A stretch of 64,000 nucleotides of DNA from positions 186,001 to 250,000 of the forward strand of contig CAWGXG010000001.1 in the NCBI GenBank assembly GCA_963826505.1. The letters run 5' to 3'. This DNA is from CAWGXG01 sp963826505 (lineage in GTDB: Bacteria > Chloroflexota > Anaerolineae > Aggregatilineales > Aggregatilineaceae). The position numbers and the translations under genes were made by a program. Below are positions 19,140 to 30,500 of the stretch, piece by piece. The notes below the pieces were generated by a model, which was given only the letters and a program-made list of their open reading frames with translations, searched no databases and had not been told where the DNA came from. Position 1 is the first letter of the stretch, and each line of letters begins with the position of its first letter.

Positions 19140-20033
19140 TTAAGCCCGCCGTTTGACCTGCACGATCAGCGTGCCGATCGCCGCCAGCGCCAGCCCGACG
19201 ATTGCGCGGGCGGTCAGGCTTTCGCCCAGGAAGACCCACGCCAGAACCGCAATCTGAATCAACATGGTGTTGTTGATCACGCTCGTCTCCACGGCGGACA
19301 GCGTGCGCTGCGTATGATTCCACAGCGTGAAGGCAAAAGCCGTATTGACCACCGCCAGCCAAGCGATGATGGCCCAGCCTTCGCGCCCGAAAGCGGGCAG
19401 TCCCTGCGTGACGATGCCGCTCGCCAGCAGCAGCGCCGCGCCGATGCCCATGCTGACCGTCGTCACCAGCAGCGGGGTGATGTGGCGACTCCGGTTGACA
19501 GCGCGGCCCAGCACGGTCGACAGCGCGTTCGAAAAGACGCCCACCACGACGATCAGCAGGCCGATCACTTCCCGCGCCGGAATATTGATCGGCGTGAAAT
19601 AGATCAGCGCGCCGACGAGGTAAATCGCGATCCCGACCCACTGTGCGCGCGTGGGGAATTCGTGCAGCAGCGCGGCGCCCAGCAGCGCGACGATGGCCGA
19701 GGTGAAGGACAGCAGCAGGCTGATCGTCACGGCGGGCAGACGTTCCAGCGCCAGGAACTGCGATCCCTGCGTCACGGCGAAGCCCAGTACGCCGAGCGCG
19801 ATCAAGCGTCGCCAATCGCGCGCCGTCAGGTGGCGCAGCGCGTCCAACTGCCCCATGCGCCACGCCGTCGCCCACAAGACGACAAACGCCAGCTCATAGC
19901 GCAGCCCGGCGAAGAGCAGGGCGGGAATGTCCTCAAGACCGACCTTGATCAGCACCCACGAGGTCGCCCACAAAAACGTCACTAAGAACGCTTGTAGCAT
20001 CGCGCGGGTATGCGGGGATCGGGATGCAATCAT
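19140..20033 (-). CDS. EamA/DMT-family transporter
   Basis: About 297 residues with ten hydrophobic helices in two EamA halves, as in drug/metabolite exporters such as RhaT and YdcZ relatives. Conserved-type motifs include FLWATSWVLIK in helix 1 and ALIYFTP at the mid-point. ATG 20033 chosen: GGAAG lies upstream, and the longer TTG start would add five residues. Substrate unknown. Convergent with the C39-like gene; the short gap holds a run of AGC-containing repeats. Confidence 0.85.
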   Translation of the reverse strand: MIASRSPHTRAMLQAFLVTFLWATSWVLIKVGLEDIPALLFAGLRYELAFVVLWATAWRMGQLDALRHLTARDWRRLIALGVLGFAVTQGSQFLALERLPAVTISLLLSFTSAIVALLGAALLHEFPTRAQWVGIAIYLVGALIYFTPINIPAREVIGLLIVVVGVFSNALSTVLGRAVNRSRHITPLLVTTVSMGIGAALLLASGIVTQGLPAFGREGWAIIAWLAVVNTAFAFTLWNHTQRTLSAVETSVINNTMLIQIAVLAWVFLGESLTARAIVGLALAAIGTLIVQVKRRA

Positions 20034-20213
20034 CGGGTGAACTTCCAATGCGGGGGTGCAGCGCGTGCCACCGGGACAGAATTATCGCGCGGAGTATAGC
20101 GCCTTTTGCGGTTCATCGCCTATTTGCCGGATACTCGCCACACAAAGTATGCTAATCTTATGCATGTGTAACCACGGTACACGCCGTGAGGCGGCAGGGC
20201 GGAGTGTTGGTGA

Positions 20214-22556
20214 ATGGCAGAGCTGGCCGGGCAAACGTTTGGGCAATACCGGATCGGTGAACTGATCGGCAGAGGCGGCATGGCGAGCGTCTATCGCGCC
20301 CGCCAGGAGTTGATGGATCGCGATGTCGCGATCAAGGTGATGGCCGCCGAGTTGAGCGGTAACGAGGAATTTGTGGCGCGCTTCGAGCGTGAGGCGCGCG
20401 TCATCGCCAAGTTGCAGCACCCGCACATTCTGCCCGTCATCGATTTTGGGCGCAGCGCCGGCCATGTCTTCCTGGTGATGCGTCTGGTGGAAGGCGGGGT
20501 GCTGAACGAACGGCTGGAACAGGTCACGCTGACGCTGGGTCAGGCCAACCAGTTCCTGACGCAAATCGGCTCGGCGCTGCAATACGCGCACCAGCACGGC
20601 GTCATTCACCGCGATCTCAAGCCGAACAATGTCCTGCTCGACGATCAGGATAACGTCTACCTGACCGATTTCGGTATCGCCAAAATGCTGGCCGGGACGA
20701 CCGGCACGCACAGCCTGACCGCGACCGGCAGTGTGATGGGCACGCCCGCCTATATGGCTCCGGAGCAGTGGCGCAGCGAGCCGGTCGACGCGCGCACCGA
20801 CATTTACGCGTTGGGCGTGATCCTCTACGAAATGTTGATGGGCGTGCTGCCTTTCCAGTCCGATACGCCGTTCGGCATGATGTACAAGCATTTTGACCAG
20901 TCGCCGCCGCTGCCGCGCGCCATCAACCCGGCGCTCCCCGAACCGATTGAGGGCATCGTGCTGCGCGCGCTGGCCAAGAATCCGGAGGATCGCTACGCGT
21001 CGGCGGGCGAGATGGCGGAAGCGTTCGCTCGGATCGTGATGGCGCTGTCGCCCGATGCGCTGGCGGCCCCGCTGCCGCGTGCCACCTCCGAACAAATCGA
21101 GCGCGCCACCCCGGCCGGGCGCTACGCGTCCCAGCCGCCGTCCTACGCGCCGCCACCTGCCCCGCCACCCCGTGGTGCGCCTTCCGCACCGACCGCGCCC
21201 CGGGCTGCGCCGCCGTCCGGCCCGCAGACCGCATACACATCCCATCTCGACACGCTGGCGTCATCGGCGGGCGGTCGCAATCGGGGACGCGGGTTGTACG
21301 TGGCGGGGGCGCTGGCGGTCATGGCTGTGATCGCGGTGATCGCTGTCGCCGTGCTGGCATTGGGCGGCGGGAAGAAGAACGGTAACGCCAGCCCGACTCC
21401 GGGTCCGCTGGTCGCGGATGCGGGCAGTCTGACGCCCAGCGCCGTGCCGACCACGCACCAGGCTATCACGATCCTGGGCGATACGCAGACCCCGCGCGTT
21501 CCGACGATGACCGAGATGGCCGTGACGGCGACCGTCGTGACGGACCTGCCTTCGGACACACCCACTGCCCTACCGACTCAAACCGCCACCGCGACGATCA
21601 CCGCGCTTCCTACGGCCACCGCCTCACCGACCGCCAGCGATACGCCCGATTTGCAGGCGACCGCTAACGTGCTGGTCGCGCAGCGCCTGACGCAGACCGC
21701 GCAAAGCTGGACCGATACGCCGACGCCCGACATTGAACAGACGGTGATCGCGGCACTAACCGGCACAGCGTTGGCCTGGACCAAAACACCCACGCCCACG
21801 GTCACGCCCTCGCCGACGCGCACGCCTACGCCGCTGCCGACTTTCACGCCGACCTTCACGGCGACGCCGACCGTGCTGCCGACCCTACCCCCACCGCCGT
21901 CGCGCACACCGGTCCCGACCCGAACGCTGCCGCTGATCGTCACGCCGACCCCGTTCCCGACGCGCACGGCCTTTTTCTCTCCGACGCCGCTGGCGTCGGC
22001 ATGCAGCACAATGCCCAGCCGCGTCGCGGCCAACATGGGCGCGCGCACGACGCTCTTTCCGCAGGATCCGACGCGCGTGCGCGTGTCGCCCGGTCTCGCC
22101 GCGCCGACGGCGCGTTCGCTGGCACCCGGCCAGACCTTCTGGATCACCGCCGGGCCCGCCTGTGCCGACAGTGTGACGTGGTGGCAGATCATGGGCTACG
22201 ACAGCAACGGGGCGTGGAACGGTTGGATCGGCGAGGGAATGAATAACACCTACTGGATCGAATTGTTCGATACCGGCCCGATCGACTGTCCCGGCGCACC
22301 CGCGCCGCGCCTGGTTTCCGGCGGGACCGGACGCATCACGCTCAACCCGCCGCTGCCGAGCCGGGTGCGCTCGCAGCCGGGGACGACGGGCAGCATCATC
22401 GGGCAGCTTCAGCCGGGCGAAACCTTCACGGTCATCACCGGCCCTGTGTGCGACACGGCCAATCAATGGCGCTGGTGGCAGGTGCGCGCCCGTACAGTGG
22501 AAGGCTGGGTGGCGGAAGGCCCGGTCGGTGAGTATTGGATGGAGCCCTGGCCGTAA
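20214..22556 (+). CDS. Receptor-type Ser/Thr protein kinase with Thr-Pro stalk and SH3b ectodomain
   Basis: 780 residues. Cytosolic Hanks-type kinase (about 10-275) with glycine loop GRGGMASVY, catalytic lysine K41, HRDLKPNN (H132) and DFG (D152), APEQ for APE, all intact. A Pro-rich juxtamembrane stretch leads to one membrane helix (361-385). Outside, a long Thr-Pro-rich stalk (about 395-600) precedes two SH3b-like beta domains with GWIGEG and GWVAEG signatures. Probably senses peptidoglycan or surface state and phosphorylates cytosolic Ser/Thr targets. GGAG upstream of the ATG. Another kinase of the same plan is at 45.6 kb. Confidence 0.92.
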   Translation: MAELAGQTFGQYRIGELIGRGGMASVYRARQELMDRDVAIKVMAAELSGNEEFVARFEREARVIAKLQHPHILPVIDFGRSAGHVFLVMRLVEGGVLNERLEQVTLTLGQANQFLTQIGSALQYAHQHGVIHRDLKPNNVLLDDQDNVYLTDFGIAKMLAGTTGTHSLTATGSVMGTPAYMAPEQWRSEPVDARTDIYALGVILYEMLMGVLPFQSDTPFGMMYKHFDQSPPLPRAINPALPEPIEGIVLRALAKNPEDRYASAGEMAEAFARIVMALSPDALAAPLPRATSEQIERATPAGRYASQPPSYAPPPAPPPRGAPSAPTAPRAAPPSGPQTAYTSHLDTLASSAGGRNRGRGLYVAGALAVMAVIAVIAVAVLALGGGKKNGNASPTPGPLVADAGSLTPSAVPTTHQAITILGDTQTPRVPTMTEMAVTATVVTDLPSDTPTALPTQTATATITALPTATASPTASDTPDLQATANVLVAQRLTQTAQSWTDTPTPDIEQTVIAALTGTALAWTKTPTPTVTPSPTRTPTPLPTFTPTFTATPTVLPTLPPPPSRTPVPTRTLPLIVTPTPFPTRTAFFSPTPLASACSTMPSRVAANMGARTTLFPQDPTRVRVSPGLAAPTARSLAPGQTFWITAGPACADSVTWWQIMGYDSNGAWNGWIGEGMNNTYWIELFDTGPIDCPGAPAPRLVSGGTGRITLNPPLPSRVRSQPGTTGSIIGQLQPGETFTVITGPVCDTANQWRWWQVRARTVEGWVAEGPVGEYWMEPWP

Positions 22557-22588
22557 GGCCGGGCGGAATCCTCACGACCGTCGCAGCG

Positions 22589-23290
22589 ATGAGCGCCCTC
22601 GACGAGTTATTTGACGCCATCTTTGACGGCATGCGCCCCGCGTTTTACGCCGAGTTTGAGGGCTGGGTGCGGGAGTCGCGGCGCTATCGTGCGTTTGCCA
22701 GCAGTTACCGCGTTAAGATTCGCGCCAAGCTGAAAAACGCGCATGATGATGGCGGCCTGGATGACGTGCGCGCCGAGCTGGAAGCCGCGGCGCTGCTGCT
22801 GCGCGAGACCCGCTTCACGCTCGAATACGAAACGTATGCCGCCCTGAAGCAGCGCGGTCCCGATTTCACCGTCACTTTCAAAACGCATATTCCGTTCAAC
22901 GTCGAAGTGCGGCGCATGCGCGGCGTCGATCTGGACGAGGAAAGCGCCGCCGCGCGCATGGATAAGCTGACAGCGGTACTGTGCGACAAGGTGGGGCAGA
23001 TGCCACCGGGAATCGTCAACCTGCTGTGGCTGACGGCTGAACGCCCGCTCTCCCAGGACGATGTGATCCAAACCATGGCGACGCTGCGGCAACTGGCCGA
23101 ACACAAAAATGAGGACTTCTTCACGCGGCGCGGATTCAGAAGCGCTGCCGATTTCCTCAAGCAGTGTCGCCACTTGAGCGGAATCGTGCTGCACCAGCCG
23201 GACGAGAACGTGCTGTGGCTGAATTCACTGGCGCGACACGCCGTACCGCCCGCCATTGTCAACGCGATCCAGCGACTGGACTCCGCCTGA
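22589..23290 (+). CDS. Hypothetical soluble protein
   Basis: 233 residues with no signal peptide or membrane segment; helix-rich and charged (RAKLKNAHDDGGLDDVRAELEAA), with a C-terminal hydrophobic stretch (IVNLLWLTAERPLSQ). I recognise no family. Start ATG 22589 follows a GGCGGAATC spacer after the kinase stop; an in-frame start at 22535 would overlap the kinase end. It is 33 bases after the kinase gene in the same orientation and may be cotranscribed. Confidence 0.6.
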   Translation: MSALDELFDAIFDGMRPAFYAEFEGWVRESRRYRAFASSYRVKIRAKLKNAHDDGGLDDVRAELEAAALLLRETRFTLEYETYAALKQRGPDFTVTFKTHIPFNVEVRRMRGVDLDEESAAARMDKLTAVLCDKVGQMPPGIVNLLWLTAERPLSQDDVIQTMATLRQLAEHKNEDFFTRRGFRSAADFLKQCRHLSGIVLHQPDENVLWLNSLARHAVPPAIVNAIQRLDSA

Positions 23291-23305
23291 GGTGATCCGT
23301 ATTGA

Positions 23306-24379
23306 TCACCCGTAACGCCCAAATTCCTCCGCCGCGTCGAAGAACGCGGTCACATTCTCCCAGCGGAATTCAGGTTCCAGGTCATAAGCCGGGCTGAGAA
23401 TCAACCCGCCGCCCGCGCCCACCGTCGCGATGCGCTCGCACACTTCGTCGCGGATCGCGTCCGGCGTGGCCCATGCCCAGCGCTGCGGCGTGCCGACTGT
23501 TCCCCAAAAGGTCAGACGGTCGCCATACTGCTGTTTGAGCCTGGCCGGGTCCATGACATCCGGCTGCACCGGGTTGAGCACGTTCACCCCGATCGCGATC
23601 AGGTCGGGGATAACCGGCTCGATGTTGCCGTCTGAGTGCCAGAACACGAATAGATCGGGGTTGACGGCGCGGCAGGCGTCCAGAATCGCGGCAAAGCGGG
23701 GCTTGAAATAGCGCCGCCACATGGCCGGGCTGATCAGCATGCGGGTCGGCTCGGCGATGTCGTCGTCCAGCGCCAGGATGTCGATCCCGGCCCGCACCAG
23801 CGCCAACGATACGGCCAGATGCATGGCCGTGAGCTGTTCCAACAGGTAATCGACCAGCGGCGGATTCTCGATCAGGTCCAGCATAAACTGGTCGAAGCCG
23901 CGCAGTCGCCACGCTGTTTCGAACAATTCCCCGCCCAGATGGGGCGGCGCGGCCTGCACCGCATAGCCCGCCGCGTGCAGGCGATCGACTTCGCGCGCCA
24001 GCCGTTCGGGATGGAGCCGCTGCACGAAGTCCGGCAGAGGCGCGGCGGCGATCTGCGCGATGGTGCGCGCGTCTCCCAGCGGCGCGTCCCGCGCGATCTC
24101 CGGGTGGTAGCCCCAGTCGTGATAGGTGCGCAGAATATCGCGCGTGCCGACGTAGGTCTCCACCGGCAGCGCCCGCAGATAATGCAGAAAATCCGCCTGC
24201 TGGTGGGGCGCTTCCAGCCGGACGAACCGGATCTCGCAGTCGAATAGTTCGCCCGCTTCGCGATCGGGCTGCTGCGGAAACTCCCACGGGTAGAAGTTGA
24301 CCATGCGCGGCACGCGGTCGGGCTGGTCGCCACGCAGCACGGCTTGCACGCGCTCGCGCGGGGACATGGGGGTTGTCAT
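23306..24379 (-). CDS. URO-D family protein (uroporphyrinogen decarboxylase-like / MtaA-like)
   Basis: 357 residues of the URO-D TIM barrel. Recognisable pieces: RERVQAVLRGDQPDRVP at the N-terminus and HSDGNIEPVIPDLIAIGV...NPVQP near the C-terminus, the region that carries the zinc-site residues (HSxG...) in corrinoid methyltransferases of this superfamily. The porphyrin-enzyme residues are not clearly kept, so a methylcobamide:thiol or O-demethylase-type methyltransferase is likelier than true HemE. Start ATG lies three bases after the STAND gene stop, so it is probably the last gene of that operon. Confidence 0.8.
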   Translation of the reverse strand: MTTPMSPRERVQAVLRGDQPDRVPRMVNFYPWEFPQQPDREAGELFDCEIRFVRLEAPHQQADFLHYLRALPVETYVGTRDILRTYHDWGYHPEIARDAPLGDARTIAQIAAAPLPDFVQRLHPERLAREVDRLHAAGYAVQAAPPHLGGELFETAWRLRGFDQFMLDLIENPPLVDYLLEQLTAMHLAVSLALVRAGIDILALDDDIAEPTRMLISPAMWRRYFKPRFAAILDACRAVNPDLFVFWHSDGNIEPVIPDLIAIGVNVLNPVQPDVMDPARLKQQYGDRLTFWGTVGTPQRWAWATPDAIRDEVCERIATVGAGGGLILSPAYDLEPEFRWENVTAFFDAAEEFGRYG

Positions 24380-24382
24380 GGG

Positions 24383-27300
24383 CTAATCCTCCAACAGGCC
24401 GCGCAGCCGATCCAGCATCGCGCGGTCCGAGTCCAGATCGGGGTGGCCGGTCGCTTCGTCCAGCGCGACACAGCGTTCCAGATAGCGAATCGCATCGGCG
24501 GTGCGCCCGAAGGCGTTGTGCAGCAGCAGTCCGAGATTGAAGCTCGTGACGGCTTCGGATACCTGGTCTCCGGACTCATGCTCGGCGTCGAGAGCCTGGA
24601 CGTACAGTTCCTGGGCACGCTCAGACTGGTTCAGATCACTGGCGATCAGGCCCAGCGCGTTGAGCGTTCTGCCCTCCCACCGGCGATCGTCCATCTGCCG
24701 CGCGGCGATGAGCGCGTGTTCGTAGGCGGCCTCGGCCAGGTCGTAATCGCCGCGTTCGCGATAGAGCGCGCCCAGGTTGGACGCTACCGTGATGATCAGG
24801 GGAAGTGCGCTGATGGAGACAGCCAGCGTCAGCGCCTGGTTAAACAGCTCGACCGCCTCGTCGAACTGCTCCATATTGCGGTGGACCTGGCCCAAATTGC
24901 TGAGGGTCGTGGCTTCTCCGAGCCGGTCGCCCACCGCGCGCCGAACCGTCAGCGCCTGCTGGTGCAGATCGAGCGCTTCCGGCAGCTGGCCGGCGTCCTC
25001 GGCCTGCATGCCAAGATTATTGAGCGCGGTGCCCTGGGCCAGCAGGTCGCCGATCTCGCGGGCAATGGCCAGGGCTTGCTCGTATAACGGGCGGGCGCGT
25101 TCGGGCTGGCCGAGTGACTGGTACGTGGCGGCGATGTTGTTGAGCGCTGTCCCTTCGCTGGAACGCGACCCAGTCGCCCGGGCCAGGGCCAGCGCTTCGT
25201 CGTACAGCGCCAGCGCCTGTTCGCGTTCGCGCTGGTCGTCGTGCAACACTCCCAGGCTGAGCAGCGTGCTCACGAGCGCGCCCCGATCATCCAGGTCGCG
25301 CTGCACACTTAGGGCCTGCTCATACAACCCCTGCGCGCGTTGCCAGTGACCCTGATCGTGCAGGAGGACGGCCATGTTGCTCATCACGAGCGCGGCCTCG
25401 GCCTGCTGGCCCAACTCCTGCCGGATCGCGAGCGACTGCTCCGCTAATTCCAGCGCTTTGTCATACTCGCCCAGCGTGCGGTGAGAGCCGCTGAGATTAT
25501 TGAGCATAGCGGCTTCATTGGCCCGATTACCGGTGGCGCGATTGCCGGAGAGCGCCTGTTGAAAATAGGCCATTGCCCGGTGTGGGTCGCCGTGATTATC
25601 ATGCCAGATGCCAACTTCGCCCAACAGGACGGCCTCGCGCAGCTGAGCTGCCACGCAGCCGCGCGCAGGCGATCCCCATTTCCAACCAGCGCCGCCCATG
25701 CTCGCCCACCCAGCGCCGGAACACATAGGGCTTGATCGCGTAGGCGAAATTCTCGCCGCGTTCGAGCAGCGCCTGCGACATGCGCTCCTCGGGATCGATG
25801 TCGGGCAGATCATCGGGCGGTTCCGGCTCGGCCAGGGTTTCCAGCGGCGTCGCGCCGAACACGATCGCCTGTACATAACCCACCAGCAGATCGCCCATGT
25901 AGTGGATGTGCGGCAGGTCCGGCCCAATGATCGCGTCCCAATCTTGCAGGGGCACGGCCTCGAACTGCGCCGCCAGCACGCCCGTGACGTGGCGCGTGTA
26001 GCGTCCTAACGCGGGGTCGTGTTCTTCGGCCCGCCGGGCCAGCGCCGCCGCATAGGTGCGCAAAATCATATGCTGCTCGCAGCGCGCGCCGTCGGGCGTC
26101 AGGCCCAACAGCCCGGCGTTGAGCAGCGCCGCGACGCTGTCTTCGGCCCCGGCCAGCGTGGCATCGTCAGCGGAGTCCACGCCCCACACGGCACAGGCCG
26201 CTTTTGTATCGAAGGCCGCATCCGGGGCGATCACGCCCAGCGCGCGGAAACGCGCCTGATCGACCTCGCTCAATGTGTTGTAGGACAACGCGAACGCGGC
26301 TTCGAGACTATCGTCGCGCGTCTCGCCGCGTCCCAGATCGAGCATGCCGAACGGCTTTTCACCCGCCAGTGATTCACGCAGACGTTCGGCGAAGCGCGGC
26401 GCGTAGGCGGGTCCGCGCGTGATGATCTGGCGGGCCGCGATGTCGAGCGCCAGGGCGTGACCGTCCACCAACTGCACGATGTCGGCCAGTGCGTCCGGGC
26501 AGCCATCGTGGTCGTCCGCTGCCAGCCCGGCAGCGTGCAGACGGTCCGCCAGCAGGGCGCAGCCGTCCGCCGGGGCCAGCCGGTTCAGCCCGAGATTGTG
26601 GCCGCCCAAGGCCGCGATGTCGGTGTGGCGCGTGGTGATCAGACAGGCGGTTCCATCGGGAAGCGCGTCGCGCAGCGCGCGCACCGGCTCCAGGTGCCAC
26701 GCGTCGTCTAGCACGGCTAACAAACGACCCGGCGCATCCGCCAACAGGGTGCGTACCAGGCGCGGTGACAGCACTTTCGGATCGAGGCTGCGCCCGCGCG
26801 GGCTGGCACTGGCCCAATCTATCAGGACCGGCAGCACGGCGTTTTCGGCGGTGCGCGCGTCAGGCCCAAGACTCGCCCACAGCACGCCGCCTGGGAAGGC
26901 ATCCGCCTGATTGCGCGCGAGATGCTGCGTCAGAAAGGTCTTGCCCAGCCCGCCCGCGCCACGTACGACCACCAGCGGATCGCCGGGCGCGGTTAGCAGG
27001 TCGCGCAGTGTCTCCACGTCCTCGACGCGTCCGACGAAATTGTGCAGTAGAGGCGGCGCGCTCAAGCGCCGCCAGCCGCCGCGCTGTGGAGGCTGCCCGG
27101 TGAGATCGGCGGCGGCATGGTGCAGGGCGGCCAATATGCCGTTGGCGAGATTCTCCGGCGTAGTGAAGGTGTCGCGGATCGTTTCGGCATCGATGCGCGC
27201 TTTGAACTGGTCGAGCAGAGCGCGGTTTTCCGGCTCAGAATCCACGTATGGCGGCGTGTGCGGCCAGGGGTAATCGCGCTCAATCACGAAGCACAGCCGG

Positions 27301-27596
27301 GGGATACCGCGCGCGGCGGCCCAATCGTATTCCAGCGCGGTGATCGAGAGATTGTCGCGCCCGCCCTGGTCCGGGCCGGGAATCCAGCCGTAGCGGTGCG
27401 CGTAAATCCCGACGAAGATATCCGCTTCCTGTGCGGCGCGGCGGCAGCGGTCGACCGCGAGCGCGCCCTCGGCGGGGAAGTTTTCCATCATGATGGGGTG
27501 CAGTCCGAGATCGAGCACCGCCTCCTTGACGGCCCGGCGGTGCTCGCGTAGATCATCGCTGGTGGACGAAATGAAGACGGTGAGCAGATCGGTCAT
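24383..27596 (-). CDS. STAND NTPase: DUF4062 + NB-ARC + TPR (frameshift near 25650)
   Basis: Signal-transduction ATPase of about 1070 residues. N-terminal DUF4062 (1-145; FISSTSDDLREHR, AHRYGW), then an NB-ARC-type P-loop GAGGLGKT (213-220), Walker B LAVLDDAW (D297-D298), a winged-helix stretch, then many 40-residue TPR units (YDEALALARATGSRSSEGTA) as sensor. One frame stops inside 25599-25660; the other resumes with AQLREAVLLGEV and continues the TPR. Removing one base (or adding two) restores the frame, so it is one gene with a likely assembly error. Its ATG overlaps the upstream paralogue's stop (ATGA). The architecture matches anti-phage and stress STAND proteins, but function is inferred. 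Confidence 0.85.
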
Positions 27597-30500
27597 GGTT
27601 CTTCCTCAGGTTCGGGCGGATCGGCATCTTCGTCCGGAACTTTTTCCGCTGGTGGCGCGGAGTCTGGGGCGGGAGTGCCGCCGGTCTGCAAACGGCGCAG
27701 CTTGTCGAGCGTGGCGCGATCGTGCTTCAGATCGCGGTGACCGATGGCTTCCTCGATAGCGACGCACTGCTCCAGATAACCGATCGCCTCGGGAGTGCGT
27801 CCGAAGGCTTTGTGCAGCACCATGCCGATGTTGAACAGCAGCAGGGCTTCCCCGGACCGGTCGCCGAGTGTGCGGCGCAGGGCGAGCGCCTCCTGGTACA
27901 AATCCAGCGTGCGCTGCGGTTGTCCCAATGCGCGGTAGACGAGGCCCATATTGTTCAGCGCAGCGGCTTCCCCGGCCTGATCGCCCAGGGCGCGATACAA
28001 CGGCAGCGCCTGCCGGTAAAAGGTGAGCGCGCGCTCATATTCTCCCGTCGCGCGGAAGATCAGCCCGACATTGTTGAGCATGGTCGCTTCCCCAGCCCGG
28101 TCGCTCAAGGCGCGGTAGAGCGGCAGCGCCTGCTGGTAGACTTCCAGAGCGCGCTGCGGCTGGTCCGTGGCGTGATAGCACGCGCCGATGCCGTTGAGGG
28201 TATGGGCTTCGCCGCGCCGGTCGCCGATCTCGCGGGCGATGCGCAGCGACTCGCGGTAGAGTTTGAGCGCGGGCTCGTACTGTTTTTTGTTGGTGTACAG
28301 ATGGGCGAGATTGTAGAGCGTGCGCGCTTCACCGATGCGGTCGGCGGCTTCGCGGTGCAGCGGCAGCGCTGCCTGGAAGCATTCCAGAGCTTTTTGATTC
28401 TCTCGCGTGTGGCTGTAGACCTCGCCGATATTGTTGAGGGCTCGCGCCATCCCGGCTTGATCGTGTTCTTCGCGCAGCATGGCGAGCGCCTGCTCGAAGA
28501 CTTCCAGCGCCCGCTGCGTCTGTCCGGCGGCGAAGAATACCTCGCCGATATTGTTGAGCGTGCGGGCTTCCCCAGCGCGATCACCGGCGGCGCGGTGCAG
28601 CGGCAGCGCCTGCTGGAACAACTCCAACGCGCGGCGGTGCTCGCCGGTCGCGCTGTGAGATCTCGCCGATGTCGTGCAGGGCGCGCGCTTCCGCTCCCTG
28701 GTTACCCGCTTCGCGCAGACGGGGCAGGGCCTGTTGGAACAGGTTGAGCGCTCGCTGCGTTTGCCCGGCGCTGCTGTAGACGCGGCCCATCTGCGCCATG
28801 GTCACAGCCTCACCGGCGTCATCGCCCAGGTCGCGCTTGAGACGCAGAGTGCGCTTGTAGAGATCGAGCGCGTCAGCGGCGCGTCCATGCGCGTTGTACA
28901 GCTCGCTCAGCCGGTCCAGCGCGGCGACTTCGGCCTCGCGGTGATTCAGTTCGCGGTAGAGGCGGCACGAGGTTTCGAGATAGCTCATGCAGCGGTCGGC
29001 GTTGCCGTGCTGGGTGTGCCACGCGGCCAGTCCATCGACAAACAGCGCGGTACGCTCGCGGTCGCCCGTGAGACGCGCGCAGGCCAGCCCCAGGCTGAGC
29101 CAGCGGCGGCCCTCGTCGTTGAAGAGACGGTGCAGCACGTAGCCAGCGGTGAACACCGCGAAGTCGCGGCCCCAGCCCAACCACTGCGCTGCGTCGCGCA
29201 GATCGTCGATGTCCGGCAGCGCTAGCGGCGTTTCCGGCTCGGCCAGCAACTCCAGCGTAGTATCGCCCAGCACGTCGCGCTGAATGCGCTCCAACAGCAG
29301 AGTGCCCACGTAATGCACGTGGTCGAGATTCGCGCCTTGGGCCGGATCGCCCATGGCTGCCGGATGCTTGGCCAGCCCGACGGCCAGATCCCCGATCACG
29401 TGGCGGATGTAATGAGCCAGCGCGGCGTCGTGTTCGCCGGCCTGGGCCGACAGCGCCCGCGCATAAAGGTGCGGGACGATGTGCAGCCTGTAGCGATCCA
29501 GGTCGGGCAGGTGTTCCAGCAGCCCGGCGCGCACCAGCTCGGCCAGCGCGCCCTCGGCATATTCCGCACTGCTTTCGGACAGCGTGGCGTCGACGGTGCC
29601 CAGGCCCCATACCGCATAGGCGGATCCACGCTCAAACGAGGCACCGGGCGCTATGACGCTCAGCGCGCGGAACTTCGCCTGCAAGTCGTCGCGGATGGCG
29701 TCGAAGCCGTAGCCCAGCCCGCCGTAACTCAAATAGAGCGCCGCTTCGACCGGGTCCGCGCGCTCGATGGTCTGCTCAAGCGCCAGCGCGTGCAGCGGCG
29801 TGTGTCCGTCCAGGTTGGCGGCCAGCCCTTCGAGCAGTTCTGACGCACGGTCGGCCCCCTGTTCGATCAGCAGGCGCGCCATCAGATCGAGCGCCAGCGC
29901 GTGCCCCTCGAGCAGGCAACTCAACGCGCGCAGCACGCCGCTCAGCGGTACCGCGTCGATCCCGGCTTCGCGCAGCCGGTCGGTGAGCAGGTCGAGCGCG
30001 TCGGTGCTGCTCAGTGCTTGGAGCGTGTAGTTGTGACCCGGTGCCTCGACGCGCGCGTCGAGGGTGGTGATCAACAGGGCGGTGCCGTCGGGCAGCGCTT
30101 TGTGCAGCTCGCGCGCCGGTTCCACGTGCCAGACGTCGTCTAACACGGCCATCATGCGGCCCGGCGCATCCGACAGCAGGGCGCGCACGCGTTCCGGAGT
30201 CAGATCGCCCGGCGCGAGGGTGCGGCCCGTGGCGTGGGCTTCGGCCCAGGCGGCCAGGATCGGCGGGACAACTGCTTCGGGACGGCGGGCGTCGGGTCCC
30301 AGGGATACCCACAGCACGCCGCCGGGGAAGTCCAGGTGATCCGCCAGGTGGAGCGCCAACGCCGTCTTGCCGATACCACCGCCACCGCGCAGCACGGCCA
30401 CACCTTCGCCAGCCGTCAGCAGCGCGCCCAGCCGCGTCACGTCGTCGTGCCGCCCGACGAAGTTGGCCAACGCCAGCGGGGGCGCGGGTCGCCGCCAGCC

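Noticed and set aside
20082..21245. 387-codon minus-strand frame over the kinase
   Set aside because: Arg-rich shadow of the kinase; no motif.
25645..28656. Programmed frameshifting in STAND genes
   Set aside because: No slippery heptamer or downstream pseudoknot seen; many other genes show similar indels.
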